Shown here: positions 26,276-35,982 of the stretch, piece after piece
How the letters are laid out: every line of letters begins with the position of its first letter
Position numbering within the stretch: the first letter of the stretch is position 1
Source: Nitrospirales bacterium
GTDB lineage: Bacteria; Nitrospirota; Nitrospiria; Nitrospirales; UBA8639
Assembly: GCA_021604005.1 (NCBI GenBank)
Contig: BQIV01000009.1
Coordinates: forward strand, 60,718-124,717
Reading direction: 5' to 3'
DNA: 64,000 nucleotides
Notes under the pieces: model-generated
Seen by the model: the letters and a program-made list of their open reading frames with translations, nothing else
Database searches by the model: none
What the model was told of the DNA's origin: nothing
Translations under genes and position numbers: made by a program

Positions 26276-29200
26276 ATGATGAATAACATCTTTCGAATTG
26301 GTCTGTACTTTGGATTGCTGGGAATCTTTGGGTGTACAACCTCATATGTCATTCCATCATCGAATTCGATCATCCAAAACCGTTGCTACACCTATGCCGT
26401 CTACAACGATCAGGGGCGCTTACTTAGTCATCCGTTGGAAGATTTCTTATACCATAAGAACCTAGCCGAAAACGCAAAAGATCGATTCACTGACGTATTT
26501 ATCATCGCCCATGGATGGAACTATGACCTTCAAGAAAGCATCACGAACTACAAACAATATGCAGATCAACTGCATATCGAGTTAAAAAAATATTTCCAGA
26601 AAACCCAAGATAAAATGGTCGATTTTAACTGTCAACAATCTGCGATGGCAGAACATCACCATTTAGACACAGGTATTTCAAAACGAATCAAACCTTATTT
26701 AATTTTTGTCACTTGGCCTTCTGCGTCAAGACCCGTGACAGGCCTATTTTCATCTATTTTACCATTTGGACTCGACGATGCTTTAAAACCAATCAGTCTG
26801 ACTCTCGATAGAATTGCCTTTTTCTTACCTACAACATGGAAACAATCTATGAATGCAGCAAAAATTGCACTTGGAGTGCGATTGCCAAATGAATATCTAT
26901 TCGAGAGCCAAGCGACTAGATTTTACGGAACAGGAAGTTTACGGGATCGAATAGGACAGGATGTCCCATTATCATCTCTGGTGTACGACCTCCTTTCCAT
27001 TATTCGTCCTCATCAGATCGGTTCTTCGATACCTCACAAGACAGAGAGGCAACTTAACCTACATTTGATAGGTCATAGCTATGGAGCCAAGATTGCCATG
27101 TTGTCCGCAGTAGAAGGAATACGCCAATGGTATATAAAACAAGAATTTCAGGTAGACTTCGACACCTTCAATAGCAAGTATGCAAATTGCAGCAAAAAAG
27201 CCGCAACACGTGGAACGATCAAGTACGCGAAAGAATCCTTGACAATTTGCCAGGAAGAGAAAAAATCTGAACAGCAAAAAATTAGACTTCAAATTGCACA
27301 GAACAACTATCCTCTGTTTACCTCTATTTTACAAACTGAGGACTCAGAGAAAACTCTACCTTTAGTCAAATCACTCATACTGTTTAATCCAGCATTTCAT
27401 ATGCAAGAACTGAACTACCTATACGATACAATGGATTTTCAGGCAGAGGGAGAGCCTACGTTCCTCTTCCCTTGCCGACAACGAATACGGAATGGTATCC
27501 AAGAAATCGACAAGCATTGTGACACTGAAGACTTACTCCAACATATTGAAAGAAAAGCAATCGTCTATAGCCGCTCCGACACATTGAATCTCGTACCATT
27601 TAGTTTGAGTCAACTTATTATCAACAACGCCTGGGCACAAAATGCGAGGTTATTTCCAAAGCAGAAGAGGAATATTATACCTGCAACATTGCTGGAACGT
27701 AGGTTTCTCGATCTTCCGTTGGAACGTAACGAAGGGTTCGAGACCCTAATGAAATTCCCTATTCAAATACTCAAAGGAGGTTATGTCCTCACTTCCGGCA
27801 TCATCTCTGCACCTGGGTTGTGGATTACTCGGCTACTGTCATCTTCCACCTCCGCTCTTGGTTTTTCAGGACTTAATACCTCATGGCCTGGACACCGTTG
27901 GCAACTTGGAGAATTGTTGGCTCAACCTTCTACGACAAATCAATATTCCATGGAATTAGGAATGGCTTCAAAGCAAAAGAAAAATGCCTTTTGCCTCTTG
28001 AGCAGAGAAAAATTGCCACCTGACTCCTCCATTCCATTCAAGATCTCAAGAAACGTCTTTTATTCATTTAATGGGAGTGATGTTTTCAACAGCTTTCCTC
28101 ATTCACATAATGACCTACGCTCAACTTTACCTAGTATATGTCATACGCACCAATTGCGAGATCGAATTATTCAGAACACTCTTGCCAAGTTAATCATCCA
28201 AGAGCAAGACGAGGCATTTCCAACTAAAATGATCACAGCTTTAATTGGATCGAGTAAAGATCAAAAAGACCATCAAGCCGCGCTCTATCCACAACCAACT
28301 GAAACCAATGACTTCACACTCCCAGACCAAAGCAATACGAATCAAATCGCAGCCACCTCTCCACAATTTGCTCTTGAACACATTCCGCCTCTTTCCGCGG
28401 ATCGCCCACAACAACACTCAGACAATCCTGAATCTGAAAACACATCATTGAGCAATTGCGCAACAACCAATTCACATGGCCCCTACTACGAACTATTTCT
28501 TCACTTTCCTATGAAAAGAGTGTCTGTTATCGTTGGAAAACAACAATTGCAGTGCATTAAGGATATACTAAAATGGAATGAGGATGATCAGATCGTCTAT
28601 AGCAACAGTGGCTACCAGGCCATTTCAATTAATAAAACCCAATTGTTCCATGAAGCCACAGTTGGATCATTGCAAAATCTCGACTCAATAGCCAACCTCC
28701 TAGATATCAATACCAGCTACACATTACACCAAGATACATGGGCTCAATTAGTGAAAAAAATTTTGGACGACTCTGCGAAAGACATATCGGTGTGGAATAT
28801 CCAACATCCGCTCTGGACCAACAACAAACATACTCAAGATTTTTTCGAGGATGCTGAGTTTGGAGGAATACTTCATGACACCGCCTATCTTCATGCATCA
28901 GATGACCCTTACGATATTAGTACAGATTGGATTGCCCATGATGTCCTTCCCCTTGCACATGAAAAATTTATCTCATTCGTGGAAGACTTGTTCGAGGAAA
29001 ATAGAAAGGTTTCTGGATTTCTTTTAGGCCGCGTTCAACCAAGTCTCATCAATCAACTACAAGAGATCCGACAATCAAGCAATCCAACCCTTATAAATGA
29101 AACACGAGTATTATTATCTCAAGAGATCCAACAGATCATTGAAGAAGACAACCTCCATAAGTACCAAGAGTTCTCTGAAGTTATGATGGATAAGACCACA

Positions 29201-29656
29201 TTGAAATTGTGGACTGAGGTAAGACATTTTGAACGTGACTGGAGACCGGATGGCCACGACCTTGGGGGAAAGGATCGCATGCTTCTCAATCGCCGTCTGC
29301 TTGCCGGAGAATTCTATGACCTTAAAACTGAACCTTTAACCTATTATCAATATTGGCAACAACGGGGTTTGGCGAAGTACGGCACCGATATGCTTACTCA
29401 CATCAGCAACGTGCTTGCACGTAACATCTCTCGCGTCTGTGTAGTTCCAAAACCTGAGAAACAGAAAAAGCGCGATCATACGCTCAACTTTGTGCTGAAT
29501 TTTAGCCTTTTTCAATGCGCGGAAGGAGAGAATTGCCAATCTCCTTTGAGCAACGCCTTTAAAGCCATTCCGTCTTCAGACCTTGCTTGCTATACTGAAC
29601 CGTCACCCACAACACCAGCGAAAGTTGCCAAGGTATCTACAATACATCCAAATTAA
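26276..29656 (+). CDS. Very large hydrolase-domain lipoprotein, GHSYG type
   Basis: 1126 residues. Lipoprotein signal with LGIFGC (Cys 20). Residues about 75-480 form an alpha/beta-hydrolase with IIAHGWNYD, TWPSASRP and LIGHSYGAKIAMLSA (Ser about 268); an insertion rich in Lys and Gln lies just after the elbow. The next 600 residues match nothing I know; they include a Gln/Asn/Ser-rich linker (about 655-735) and a C-terminal region with RHFERDWRPDGHD and LLNRRLLAGEFYDLKTEPLTYYQYW. ATG 26276 follows AAGGAG. Codons are A+T-richer than in the nuo genes. The C-terminal part may be a second enzymatic or binding domain. Confidence 0.75.
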   Translation: MMNNIFRIGLYFGLLGIFGCTTSYVIPSSNSIIQNRCYTYAVYNDQGRLLSHPLEDFLYHKNLAENAKDRFTDVFIIAHGWNYDLQESITNYKQYADQLHIELKKYFQKTQDKMVDFNCQQSAMAEHHHLDTGISKRIKPYLIFVTWPSASRPVTGLFSSILPFGLDDALKPISLTLDRIAFFLPTTWKQSMNAAKIALGVRLPNEYLFESQATRFYGTGSLRDRIGQDVPLSSLVYDLLSIIRPHQIGSSIPHKTERQLNLHLIGHSYGAKIAMLSAVEGIRQWYIKQEFQVDFDTFNSKYANCSKKAATRGTIKYAKESLTICQEEKKSEQQKIRLQIAQNNYPLFTSILQTEDSEKTLPLVKSLILFNPAFHMQELNYLYDTMDFQAEGEPTFLFPCRQRIRNGIQEIDKHCDTEDLLQHIERKAIVYSRSDTLNLVPFSLSQLIINNAWAQNARLFPKQKRNIIPATLLERRFLDLPLERNEGFETLMKFPIQILKGGYVLTSGIISAPGLWITRLLSSSTSALGFSGLNTSWPGHRWQLGELLAQPSTTNQYSMELGMASKQKKNAFCLLSREKLPPDSSIPFKISRNVFYSFNGSDVFNSFPHSHNDLRSTLPSICHTHQLRDRIIQNTLAKLIIQEQDEAFPTKMITALIGSSKDQKDHQAALYPQPTETNDFTLPDQSNTNQIAATSPQFALEHIPPLSADRPQQHSDNPESENTSLSNCATTNSHGPYYELFLHFPMKRVSVIVGKQQLQCIKDILKWNEDDQIVYSNSGYQAISINKTQLFHEATVGSLQNLDSIANLLDINTSYTLHQDTWAQLVKKILDDSAKDISVWNIQHPLWTNNKHTQDFFEDAEFGGILHDTAYLHASDDPYDISTDWIAHDVLPLAHEKFISFVEDLFEENRKVSGFLLGRVQPSLINQLQEIRQSSNPTLINETRVLLSQEIQQIIEEDNLHKYQEFSEVMMDKTTLKLWTEVRHFERDWRPDGHDLGGKDRMLLNRRLLAGEFYDLKTEPLTYYQYWQQRGLAKYGTDMLTHISNVLARNISRVCVVPKPEKQKKRDHTLNFVLNFSLFQCAEGENCQSPLSNAFKAIPSSDLACYTEPSPTTPAKVAKVSTIHPN

Positions 29657-30656
29657 AACCAACATCCCGACAGAACCTTTTACCACTTACGTCACACAGT
29701 TCATCAATGCGTGGAGAAACATCATCGCTATATTAAGATTCAGGATCATCTTTCCTCTACTTTTTTCCTTATGCATTTCCATTGGTTGCGCCCAAACACT
29801 CACGACCCATCAGAGAGAAGTCACCCATCCTGACATTTCGATCACGCATACCGTCTATGTCTTTTCGCAATCTGAGACACGCGAGAAGCCTCCAGTATTG
29901 TTGCTACACGAATTACCTGGACTGAATGCGGCCACGATTGAATGGGCTACCTCACTTGCTCATCACTACACCGTTTACGTCCCGCTTCTGTTTGGTTCAC
30001 GAAATCAAGACAATGCGGGCCTGGGATTATTGGCATACGTATTCAACGGCGAATGGTGGGAGCGCGATGAGTTAACCGGCAGCCGACAAATCACCAAATG
30101 GCTTCAACATGTCGTTAAAGATATTGAACAAGCTCATCCAGAGCAAAAGATTGGCATTATCGGGATGTGTCTCACGGGCGCACTTCCCTTAGCGCTACTT
30201 GACAACGATAGCGTACATGCCGTTGCTCTCGCCCAGCCGACTTTGCCGCTTCCCGACTGGACGGAGGAAGATACATTTGACCTTGGCCTCTCTCTTGACG
30301 AATGGGATTCAGTCCTAACAAGAATCGATTCAGATGAAGATTTTTATGTCTATGGGGTACGCTTTCAATACGACGGGATCGCGAACAGAGAAAAACATAT
30401 TCGCATGAATGAAGTCTTTAATCGCATACGACCAGGATCATTCTATGATCGGGAAATCTGCTTCAATGAGTACAAAGCTGCAGGGTTAGAAAAAAACGCA
30501 CATTCCACGTTAATTCGTGAGTGGAAGAAAGAAGACAGGCATCCTACCGATATAAGAAGACGAGAAATCACGTCATTTCTGCTCAACCCAGGTTTTTGGG
30601 GTAGTGAGGATTATACGCCAGCCAATTGCGATCAACAGAGGAGTCATACAGAATAG
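29583..30656 (+). CDS. Dienelactone-hydrolase-like lipoprotein
   Basis: Alpha/beta-hydrolase with LLLHELPGLN (oxyanion region) and IGIIGMCLTGALPLAL, where the nucleophile position is Cys as in dienelactone hydrolases; AHSTL near the C-terminus may carry the His. LCISIGC gives a lipobox. The start is a problem: the frame has no ATG or GTG before the signal segment, only TTG at 29583 and 29625, both inside or at the end of the upstream gene, so the start given is an outer limit. A sequencing error or a rare start codon is possible. The predicted mature protein is about 290 residues. Confidence 0.75.
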   Translation: MLAILNRHPQHQRKLPRYLQYIQIKTNIPTEPFTTYVTQFINAWRNIIAILRFRIIFPLLFSLCISIGCAQTLTTHQREVTHPDISITHTVYVFSQSETREKPPVLLLHELPGLNAATIEWATSLAHHYTVYVPLLFGSRNQDNAGLGLLAYVFNGEWWERDELTGSRQITKWLQHVVKDIEQAHPEQKIGIIGMCLTGALPLALLDNDSVHAVALAQPTLPLPDWTEEDTFDLGLSLDEWDSVLTRIDSDEDFYVYGVRFQYDGIANREKHIRMNEVFNRIRPGSFYDREICFNEYKAAGLEKNAHSTLIREWKKEDRHPTDIRRREITSFLLNPGFWGSEDYTPANCDQQRSHTE

Positions 30657-30749
30657 TCGGATATGACATGAAATGTGGCTTTCTTAACAATAAAGGCTTC
30701 ACCCGTACAATGACTTGGCCATAAATGACCAATCAGTTACACTATTCAC

Positions 30750-30998
30750 ATGAAGAAAATTCAGGCTTCTGAGTTTAAAGCGAAATGTCTAGCCATCTTA
30801 GATGAGGTAGCCAAGTATGGTGAATCGGTCACGATTCTGAATCGCGGAAAACCTGTGGCTCAATTAATCCCCCCAGCCCCTTGTCTTCAAAGATTTCCTC
30901 AACACGCACTCATGGGTACGGTCTCGATCCTCGATGACTTGATGTCGCCCACCCTTCCTGCCCATGAATGGGAAGCGGAGAGTGCTCCTTATCCATGA
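30750..30998 (+). CDS. Phd/YefM-family antitoxin
   Basis: 82 residues. The N-terminus MKKIQASEFKAKCLAILDEV and GESVTILNRGKPVAQLIP are typical of the Phd/YefM fold that binds operator DNA and neutralises a partner toxin. It overlaps the next frame by 3 nt (ATGA), the usual antitoxin-toxin coupling. The partner is a decayed PIN-domain gene, so the antitoxin is now effectively orphaned. Confidence 0.88.
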   Translation: MKKIQASEFKAKCLAILDEVAKYGESVTILNRGKPVAQLIPPAPCLQRFPQHALMGTVSILDDLMSPTLPAHEWEAESAPYP

Positions 30999-31177
30999 AG
31001 GTTCTTTTAGGCACAGGCCTTCTGTTGTATTGGTATAGAAAAATTCCTCGACTCCCCAAAAAGCAAGCATGTACTTTTCAACGGACCAACTCAGACTACC
31101 CGTTTTTCATCGCCGACATTCCATTGTGGAAAATCGCCAATTTGTATTTCTTGAGCCGTGCTATAATAATTGTGTGA
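30995..31177 (+). pseudogene. Truncated VapC-like PIN toxin
   Basis: Reads MKVLLGTGLLLYWYRKIPRL then IADIPLWKIANLYFLSR, recognisably the N-terminal half of a PIN-domain ribonuclease (family pattern LLDTHxLLWW...SLWEIA). The invariant Asp of the LDTH motif has become Gly, and the frame stops after 60 residues where about 130 are normal; the later acidic residues are missing. It should be inactive. Confidence 0.75.
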
Positions 31178-31241
31178 AACGAGATCGTGCATCGAAGGAA
31201 GCGTCACCTATCCGTCACCCTGGTCTGGATAGATCGAGAAC

Positions 31242-31613
31242 ATGATCATGACGAGTTTTTTGTTATTCGCGCTCCTTACTGGACATGTCGTTCTGGCCAC
31301 CGGCCAAACCGTCAATATGACCAAGCACCCCATCGTTTTGCACATGGTAGAAGTCAACAACTCTAACGCATCCCCTACATCTTCAGACTCCCAACCACCT
31401 CCGACAATCAAAGGATCTGAACCGCCAATAACTGAAGTTCCGTATGGCGAAATATTCAATAAGCAAAGTGAGAAATTGCCCTTCTATTTACAGCCTGAAT
31501 TTGGTGGTTTGGATGGAAGCGACCATCGACGTGAGGTTCGTCCCAATGCGGCCGGTCAGCGGCTTGACATGGATCAATATAACAGGCAGGTTCGACCACC
31601 GGTTGGCCCATGA
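31242..31613 (+). CDS. Small secreted hypothetical protein
   Basis: 123 residues with a Sec-type signal peptide (MTSFLLFALLTGHVVLATG) and a short, low-complexity mature part rich in Pro, Ser and Asn, ending RQVRPPVGP. No family recognised. TATAAT at about 31161 upstream might be a -10 box without a good -35. Translation could start at ATG 31242 or 31248. Confidence 0.5.
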   Translation: MIMTSFLLFALLTGHVVLATGQTVNMTKHPIVLHMVEVNNSNASPTSSDSQPPPTIKGSEPPITEVPYGEIFNKQSEKLPFYLQPEFGGLDGSDHRREVRPNAAGQRLDMDQYNRQVRPPVGP

Positions 31614-31657
31614 ATTTAGGTTTTTTAGAAGCCGATGGCTTGAGGAGTGAGAAAATC

Positions 31658-32014
31658 TTACTCGATGTCACGTGGCTCGAGTATTAATCGAACTCCCTCG
31701 AGTACAGATTCCAGGCGTTGTGTTGAGAGCTTACCAATTCTTTCTTCTAAGTCTTCCTTATCTATGGTGAATAATTGAGTCACATTTATAACACTTTCCT
31801 TTGTTAAGTTGGTTTCTCCTTTGGAGCGTAATACATTCCCTGGTGAAGTAGCTCGTTTAAGATTTGATGTAATAGTGCACACAATAACCGTATGAATCCG
31901 ACTTCGATTAAAAACATTATTCTGCACCACGACGTGTGGATGCCGATAACCAGTCCCAGATCCTGACGGAGTACCCGGATTCACCCAAAACACATCTCCT
32001 TGCTTTATTACCAC
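31658..32014 (-). CDS. mazF: MazF/PemK-type endoribonuclease toxin
   Basis: 118 residues with the family pattern IKQGDVFWVNP, GYRHPHVVVQNN and TVIVCTITSNLKRA, then LTKESVINVTQLFTIDKEDL with the conserved Ser/Thr and Gln. MazF toxins cut single-stranded mRNA at short motifs. Its start overlaps the antitoxin gene by 7 nt. No damage is seen, so the pair is likely functional. Confidence 0.9.
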   Translation of the reverse strand: MVIKQGDVFWVNPGTPSGSGTGYRHPHVVVQNNVFNRSRIHTVIVCTITSNLKRATSPGNVLRSKGETNLTKESVINVTQLFTIDKEDLEERIGKLSTQRLESVLEGVRLILEPRDIE

Positions 32015-32262
32015 TTGTCAACAACCCGTCGACGAAGTTTCGTCTTCATTCGGGAAAGATGAGCACGCTCTGCAGCTGTGGGCGATTTCTTATAAGCTTG
32101 ATTGATGTCATCCAACAGTTGGTGGCCTCCCTTGCGAAGCAGGTATTCTTGTATCGCGTTGCGAAACAACTGACTTCGTGGGACTTTGAGAGTTCGAGCT
32201 AGCTTTTCAGCCTTTTCCAGCAAGTCTTGTTCAATTGTAATAGTCGTATCGATGTATCCCAT
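32008..32262 (-). CDS. Ribbon-helix-helix antitoxin of the MazF pair
   Basis: 84 residues. N-terminal strand DTTITIEQDLLEKAEKLARTL and helix PRSQLFRNAIQEYLLRKGG form a typical RHH DNA-binding domain; the basic, flexible C-terminus would bind the toxin. It is the first gene of the two-gene unit and overlaps the toxin start. Confidence 0.85.
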   Translation of the reverse strand: MGYIDTTITIEQDLLEKAEKLARTLKVPRSQLFRNAIQEYLLRKGGHQLLDDINQAYKKSPTAAERAHLSRMKTKLRRRVVDKW

Positions 32263-32309
32263 ACTAAAGTTCCATTAATAAGACTTACGATACACATTCA
32301 ACGCTCTTC

Positions 32310-33671
32310 TTAAGGGGTAGTTGATGCTTTCTCCGAAATCACCTTCCACAACAGCACACCCATTTCTTTACGATAGATATCGCTATGGGCGAGTCCACCT
32401 GAACCATACGCGTTGTACTTAATGAGATCATCCGCGTTGATATACGTTTTGTGTTTGCGGCTTGCCGGCAGCGTGACGTTTCCGTCACTCGACGCCTTAA
32501 CGCAATCAAAGTCCGCCTCCTCGTTCTTTCCACAGTATGTATCATACGTGGTGTCGTTTCCGACAAACGGCACGTACGATTTATTATCCATGGCTTCATC
32601 ATATTTCGAAGCCGACAACACGATATGCTGCGCATTCTTACAGCTTTCCGGGTAGAAAATTCCCTCTCTCCCTTTATCCTCATAATAGCGATTCATGGAA
32701 TAGGCCCCTTGCAAACTGATCAAGAGTGGGATCGTGTTGCGAGGCAATAACGCGTCTCCCGGCTTTTTAACAATTGCCGGCCCCATGCAGACTCCCATAC
32801 TGGAGACACGCGCGCCAAAGCTATGGCCAAGTACGACAACAGGAATATCCTTTGGTAACTCCCGCAAGGTATCGTGCAACAGGACGCCAAGCCACCCGAA
32901 CCCGATTTCATCGGCATCATCGGCTTTGTTCCCATAGCTAAACAACGTGATAATCGGCGTAATCCAATCGGCGGCCCATTTACTCGGCCACGTAATCCCG
33001 ATGAACATTGGCTTGAAGTCCTCGGCTCCCGCAGCATCCGCCGCCAATCGTACATTTTTCGCAACCGAATTAAAATTACGAACAGCTTCTTCCTGATTTG
33101 TGTTCCATCCCATCATGCCAACAACGATATGCGTATACGGATAGTCTTGGATCTTGTTGTGAATATCCTGTTTGAGTACATCAAGAGCATTCCAACTTCC
33201 GACATAGGCCTTCTTGGGATCAACCTCTCGCGCTTCGTGTGGTTGGCAAAATGGAATATACGTATGCGGATTGTCCGCTCGATAATAGGCGTTATAATGG
33301 ACGCAAGACTTCAACCCATGCTGATCACCAAAATTTTCGAGAATATGGGAGATGTACAACAATTTGTCATCTTCGCCGATCCTGGCAATATGCTTCCCAA
33401 TCCTTTTTCCTGCATTGGGGATGACCACCGTATTTACATCCCTATCTGTCGAAATTAATCCCTTAGGACTCTTTTCTATGCCTATGATATATCCAGGAAA
33501 ATTAAGGCTAATTTCAGATGGATAGTAGAGGGCTGAATGAAACCAAATGGGGGTACGTTCCCACGTACCAAGGTCATTCTCACCTTTTCCTAATGTGCGG
33601 ATGTTGTTTGACGCACAGGCCGATAAGGCCAACAAGAGGATAACCATAATCATTCGAATCGCCAATTTCAT
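32310..33671 (-). CDS. Alpha/beta-hydrolase-like lipoprotein, GHSFG type
   Basis: 453 residues. Clear lipoprotein signal MKLAIRMIMVILLLALSAC (Cys 19). Catalytic-type features: IVVGMMGWNTNQEEA as the oxyanion strand, FIGITWPSKWAADW, and VVVLGHSFGARVSS with Ser about 284; GGLAHSDIYR near the C-terminus can supply His. It shares the TWPS segment and general plan with the 1126-residue protein at 26276. It is on the opposite strand, divergent from the papain/hydrolase gene, with the GTATC dyad in the shared upstream region. Substrate unknown. Confidence 0.82.
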   Translation of the reverse strand: MKLAIRMIMVILLLALSACASNNIRTLGKGENDLGTWERTPIWFHSALYYPSEISLNFPGYIIGIEKSPKGLISTDRDVNTVVIPNAGKRIGKHIARIGEDDKLLYISHILENFGDQHGLKSCVHYNAYYRADNPHTYIPFCQPHEAREVDPKKAYVGSWNALDVLKQDIHNKIQDYPYTHIVVGMMGWNTNQEEAVRNFNSVAKNVRLAADAAGAEDFKPMFIGITWPSKWAADWITPIITLFSYGNKADDADEIGFGWLGVLLHDTLRELPKDIPVVVLGHSFGARVSSMGVCMGPAIVKKPGDALLPRNTIPLLISLQGAYSMNRYYEDKGREGIFYPESCKNAQHIVLSASKYDEAMDNKSYVPFVGNDTTYDTYCGKNEEADFDCVKASSDGNVTLPASRKHKTYINADDLIKYNAYGSGGLAHSDIYRKEMGVLLWKVISEKASTTP

Positions 33672-33866
33672 AGGTTCCTCACTTTGGTAACGAGAAAAAT
33701 TTGCACATCTGCTTCATGCACGAACATGGTGTATCTACGATTATGGAGCACATCCAATGCCGCAGTCGCACAAACTATTCATGATATATCACTCACTGAA
33801 ATAATAGTGAGTCAGCAGGGTGAAAACCACGCAAGCCTCATATACGGGAACGCGCCTTCATAGTCT

Positions 33867-33882
33867 GTATCTTTTTCGATAC
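33867..33882. promoter_or_regulatory. GTATC-N6-GATAC dyad between divergent hydrolase genes
   Basis: GTATCTTTTTCGATAC, followed 12 nt later by a half site CCGATAC. It has the same 16-bp design as the two copies at 20303-20339. It lies in the 33672-34157 gap between two divergent hydrolase genes; otherwise that gap shows only a weak open frame at 33820-34023 that I do not support. Confidence 0.45.
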
Positions 33883-34157
33883 CATTTATTACCCTATCCG
33901 ATACATAATCAACCGAAAGATCTATGCACCGGACACGTTAGTCGTTCACCTATTGACGGAAACCTATCAAAAATGATCAGATTTCGCATCAAAAATCTCA
34001 AAAAACTCACGACCACCAATTGATCTGTTGGTGTTACATCTATTTTGCATTCCCATCTGACAGAAGATCCAAACGAGCACTGGATGTGTTAATGCCTGAT
34101 TCTCTCTCATCTTCATGTTTGAATGTCCTCACCCCCTCTACACCATGGAGTCTCTAG

Positions 34158-35982
34158 CCTAATTACAAACGACTGAAGAATGTTCTGCAGGATGTTCCTG
34201 ATGCCCGAGACTGGCTCTATCAACCCGCGTTAATCCCGTTCAAACAGTCGATTGATCCGCCTAAGGGTCTCCATATTCTGGATCAGAAAAGCGAAGGCGC
34301 TTGCACAGGCTTTGCTGTTGCCGCCTCGATTAACTTTTTGAACCCATTCGAAAACCGGCATTACCGTGTCAGTCCACGCATGCTCTATGAAATGGCCAAA
34401 CGGCATGATGAATGGCCAGGAGAGCTATACGATGGGTCAAGTATCCGTGGAGCGATCCAGGGGTGGAAACACATGGGAGTCTGCTCGGAGGAACTTTGGC
34501 CCTACCGCGTCGGAAAAAAAATCGAGGAGACCTCACCATCGAACGCGCCAAAGACGCGCGCAATAATACAGTTGGAGCTTACTACCGCGTGCAGCCAAAA
34601 ATCTCACATTTCCATGCCGCACTGAATGAGACAGGTATCATTGCCGTATCAGCCAAGGTTCATCGCGGATGGGATAATCCGAAAACCGGAATCATTGCAG
34701 ACCATGAAAAACCTGAGGGCGGACATGCCTTCGTCATCGTCGGCTACAACGACCAAGGCTTCTGGGTGCAAAACTCATGGGGCACGAAATGGGGTAAGGG
34801 CGGCATTGCGCTTTGGACTTACGAAGACTGGATTAGGAATATCATGGACGCATGGGGTTTCCGTCTTGCCCTTCCAACACCCCAAATATTTGACCTGAAA
34901 CCAGAAGCTGCCATGTTAACGGCTAAGCAAGAACAAAAGGTCGAAGCCTCGCCAACACCGCGCTCACACATTGCCGGCCATTTTGTTCATGTTGATGACG
35001 GACACTACAGCACGTCAGGACGCTACTGGAGTACCCCTGAAGATGTCGAACAAACGGCCGAATTGGTGGGAAAGAGCACGAAATACCAACATCTGCTGTT
35101 TTATGCCCACGGCAGCCTCAATTCACCAAAGGCTTCCGCTAAACGCATTGCCGCCTTAAAAGAACGGTTTAAGAGTAATGGAGTATATCCGTTTCACATT
35201 ATGTATGACACCGGCCTCGTGGAGGAACTCAAAGACTTAATTTTTCGAAAAGAGAATAAAGCCTCTGACCGGGTCGGCGGCTTGAGTGATTGGACCGATC
35301 GCTTTATCGAAGGCGTGGTCCGACGACCGGGAACGCTACTGTGGGAAGAAATGAAACAGGACGCGCATGATGCCTTTGCTCCGCAAGGAGCCGGAACCGA
35401 TGCCATCAATCGATTTACCAAACACATAAAGAAATCGACAAAAACAAAAAAATCCACCTTGTCGGCCATAGCACAGGAGCCATCGTCATTGCCCACCTGC
35501 TTCATACGCTGAGACGCTATCAGTTCAAAGTTGAAACCTGCACATTGCTCGCGCCGGCCTGCTCCGTCGATTTGTATCATTCCCATTATTTACCAGTCCT
35601 TCAAGGCAAAGCCACATTAAAAATCAAAGACCTCACGATCTACAACTTGAAAGACGAACTAGAACAGGACGACCAAGTGGCAAGAGTGTATCGAAAGTCT
35701 TTACTCTATTTAGTATCGAATGCGCTGGAACGCCGACCAGCCACACCGCCAGAAGACCTCAAAGCAAAACCACTGCTCGGCCTGCAAATTTTTGAGAAAC
35801 TGGTCAAGACCGTGAGATCGAAACCGCAGTTCATCTATTCAAATGGCATCGATGGCAGGAGAACACGCAGCACATCTCATGGCGGATTTGATAACGACAC
35901 CTACACCATGAACCACGTCCTGGAACGCATGTTAGGCAAAAAACCAACAGACCGCTTCATCCAAGAGGATCTGGATTACTAG
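34158..35982 (+). pseudogene. Papain-like protease fused to alpha/beta-hydrolase, two frameshifts
   Basis: One long gene read in three frames. Frame 1 (from about 34158; in-frame stop just upstream, no good start codon): PDARDWLYQPA..., then LDQKSEGACTGFAVAASI with the catalytic Cys of C1 peptidases, to YRVGKK. A shift at the A8 tract near 34512-34519 leads to frame 2: GGHAFVIVGYND (His) and VQNSWGTKWGKGG (Asn), then HLLFYAHGSLNSP, the hydrolase oxyanion strand. A second shift at the A-rich tract near 35439-35453 leads to frame 3: IHLVGHSTGAIVIAHL, the nucleophile elbow, and LLAPACSVDLYHS, to 35982. Without the shifts it would make about 600 residues. Sequencing error at homopolymers, true decay, or slippage are all possible. 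Confidence 0.8.

Noticed and set aside
33820..34023. 67-codon plus-strand frame
   Set aside because: No ribosome site or domain; it covers the GTATC dyad between divergent genes.
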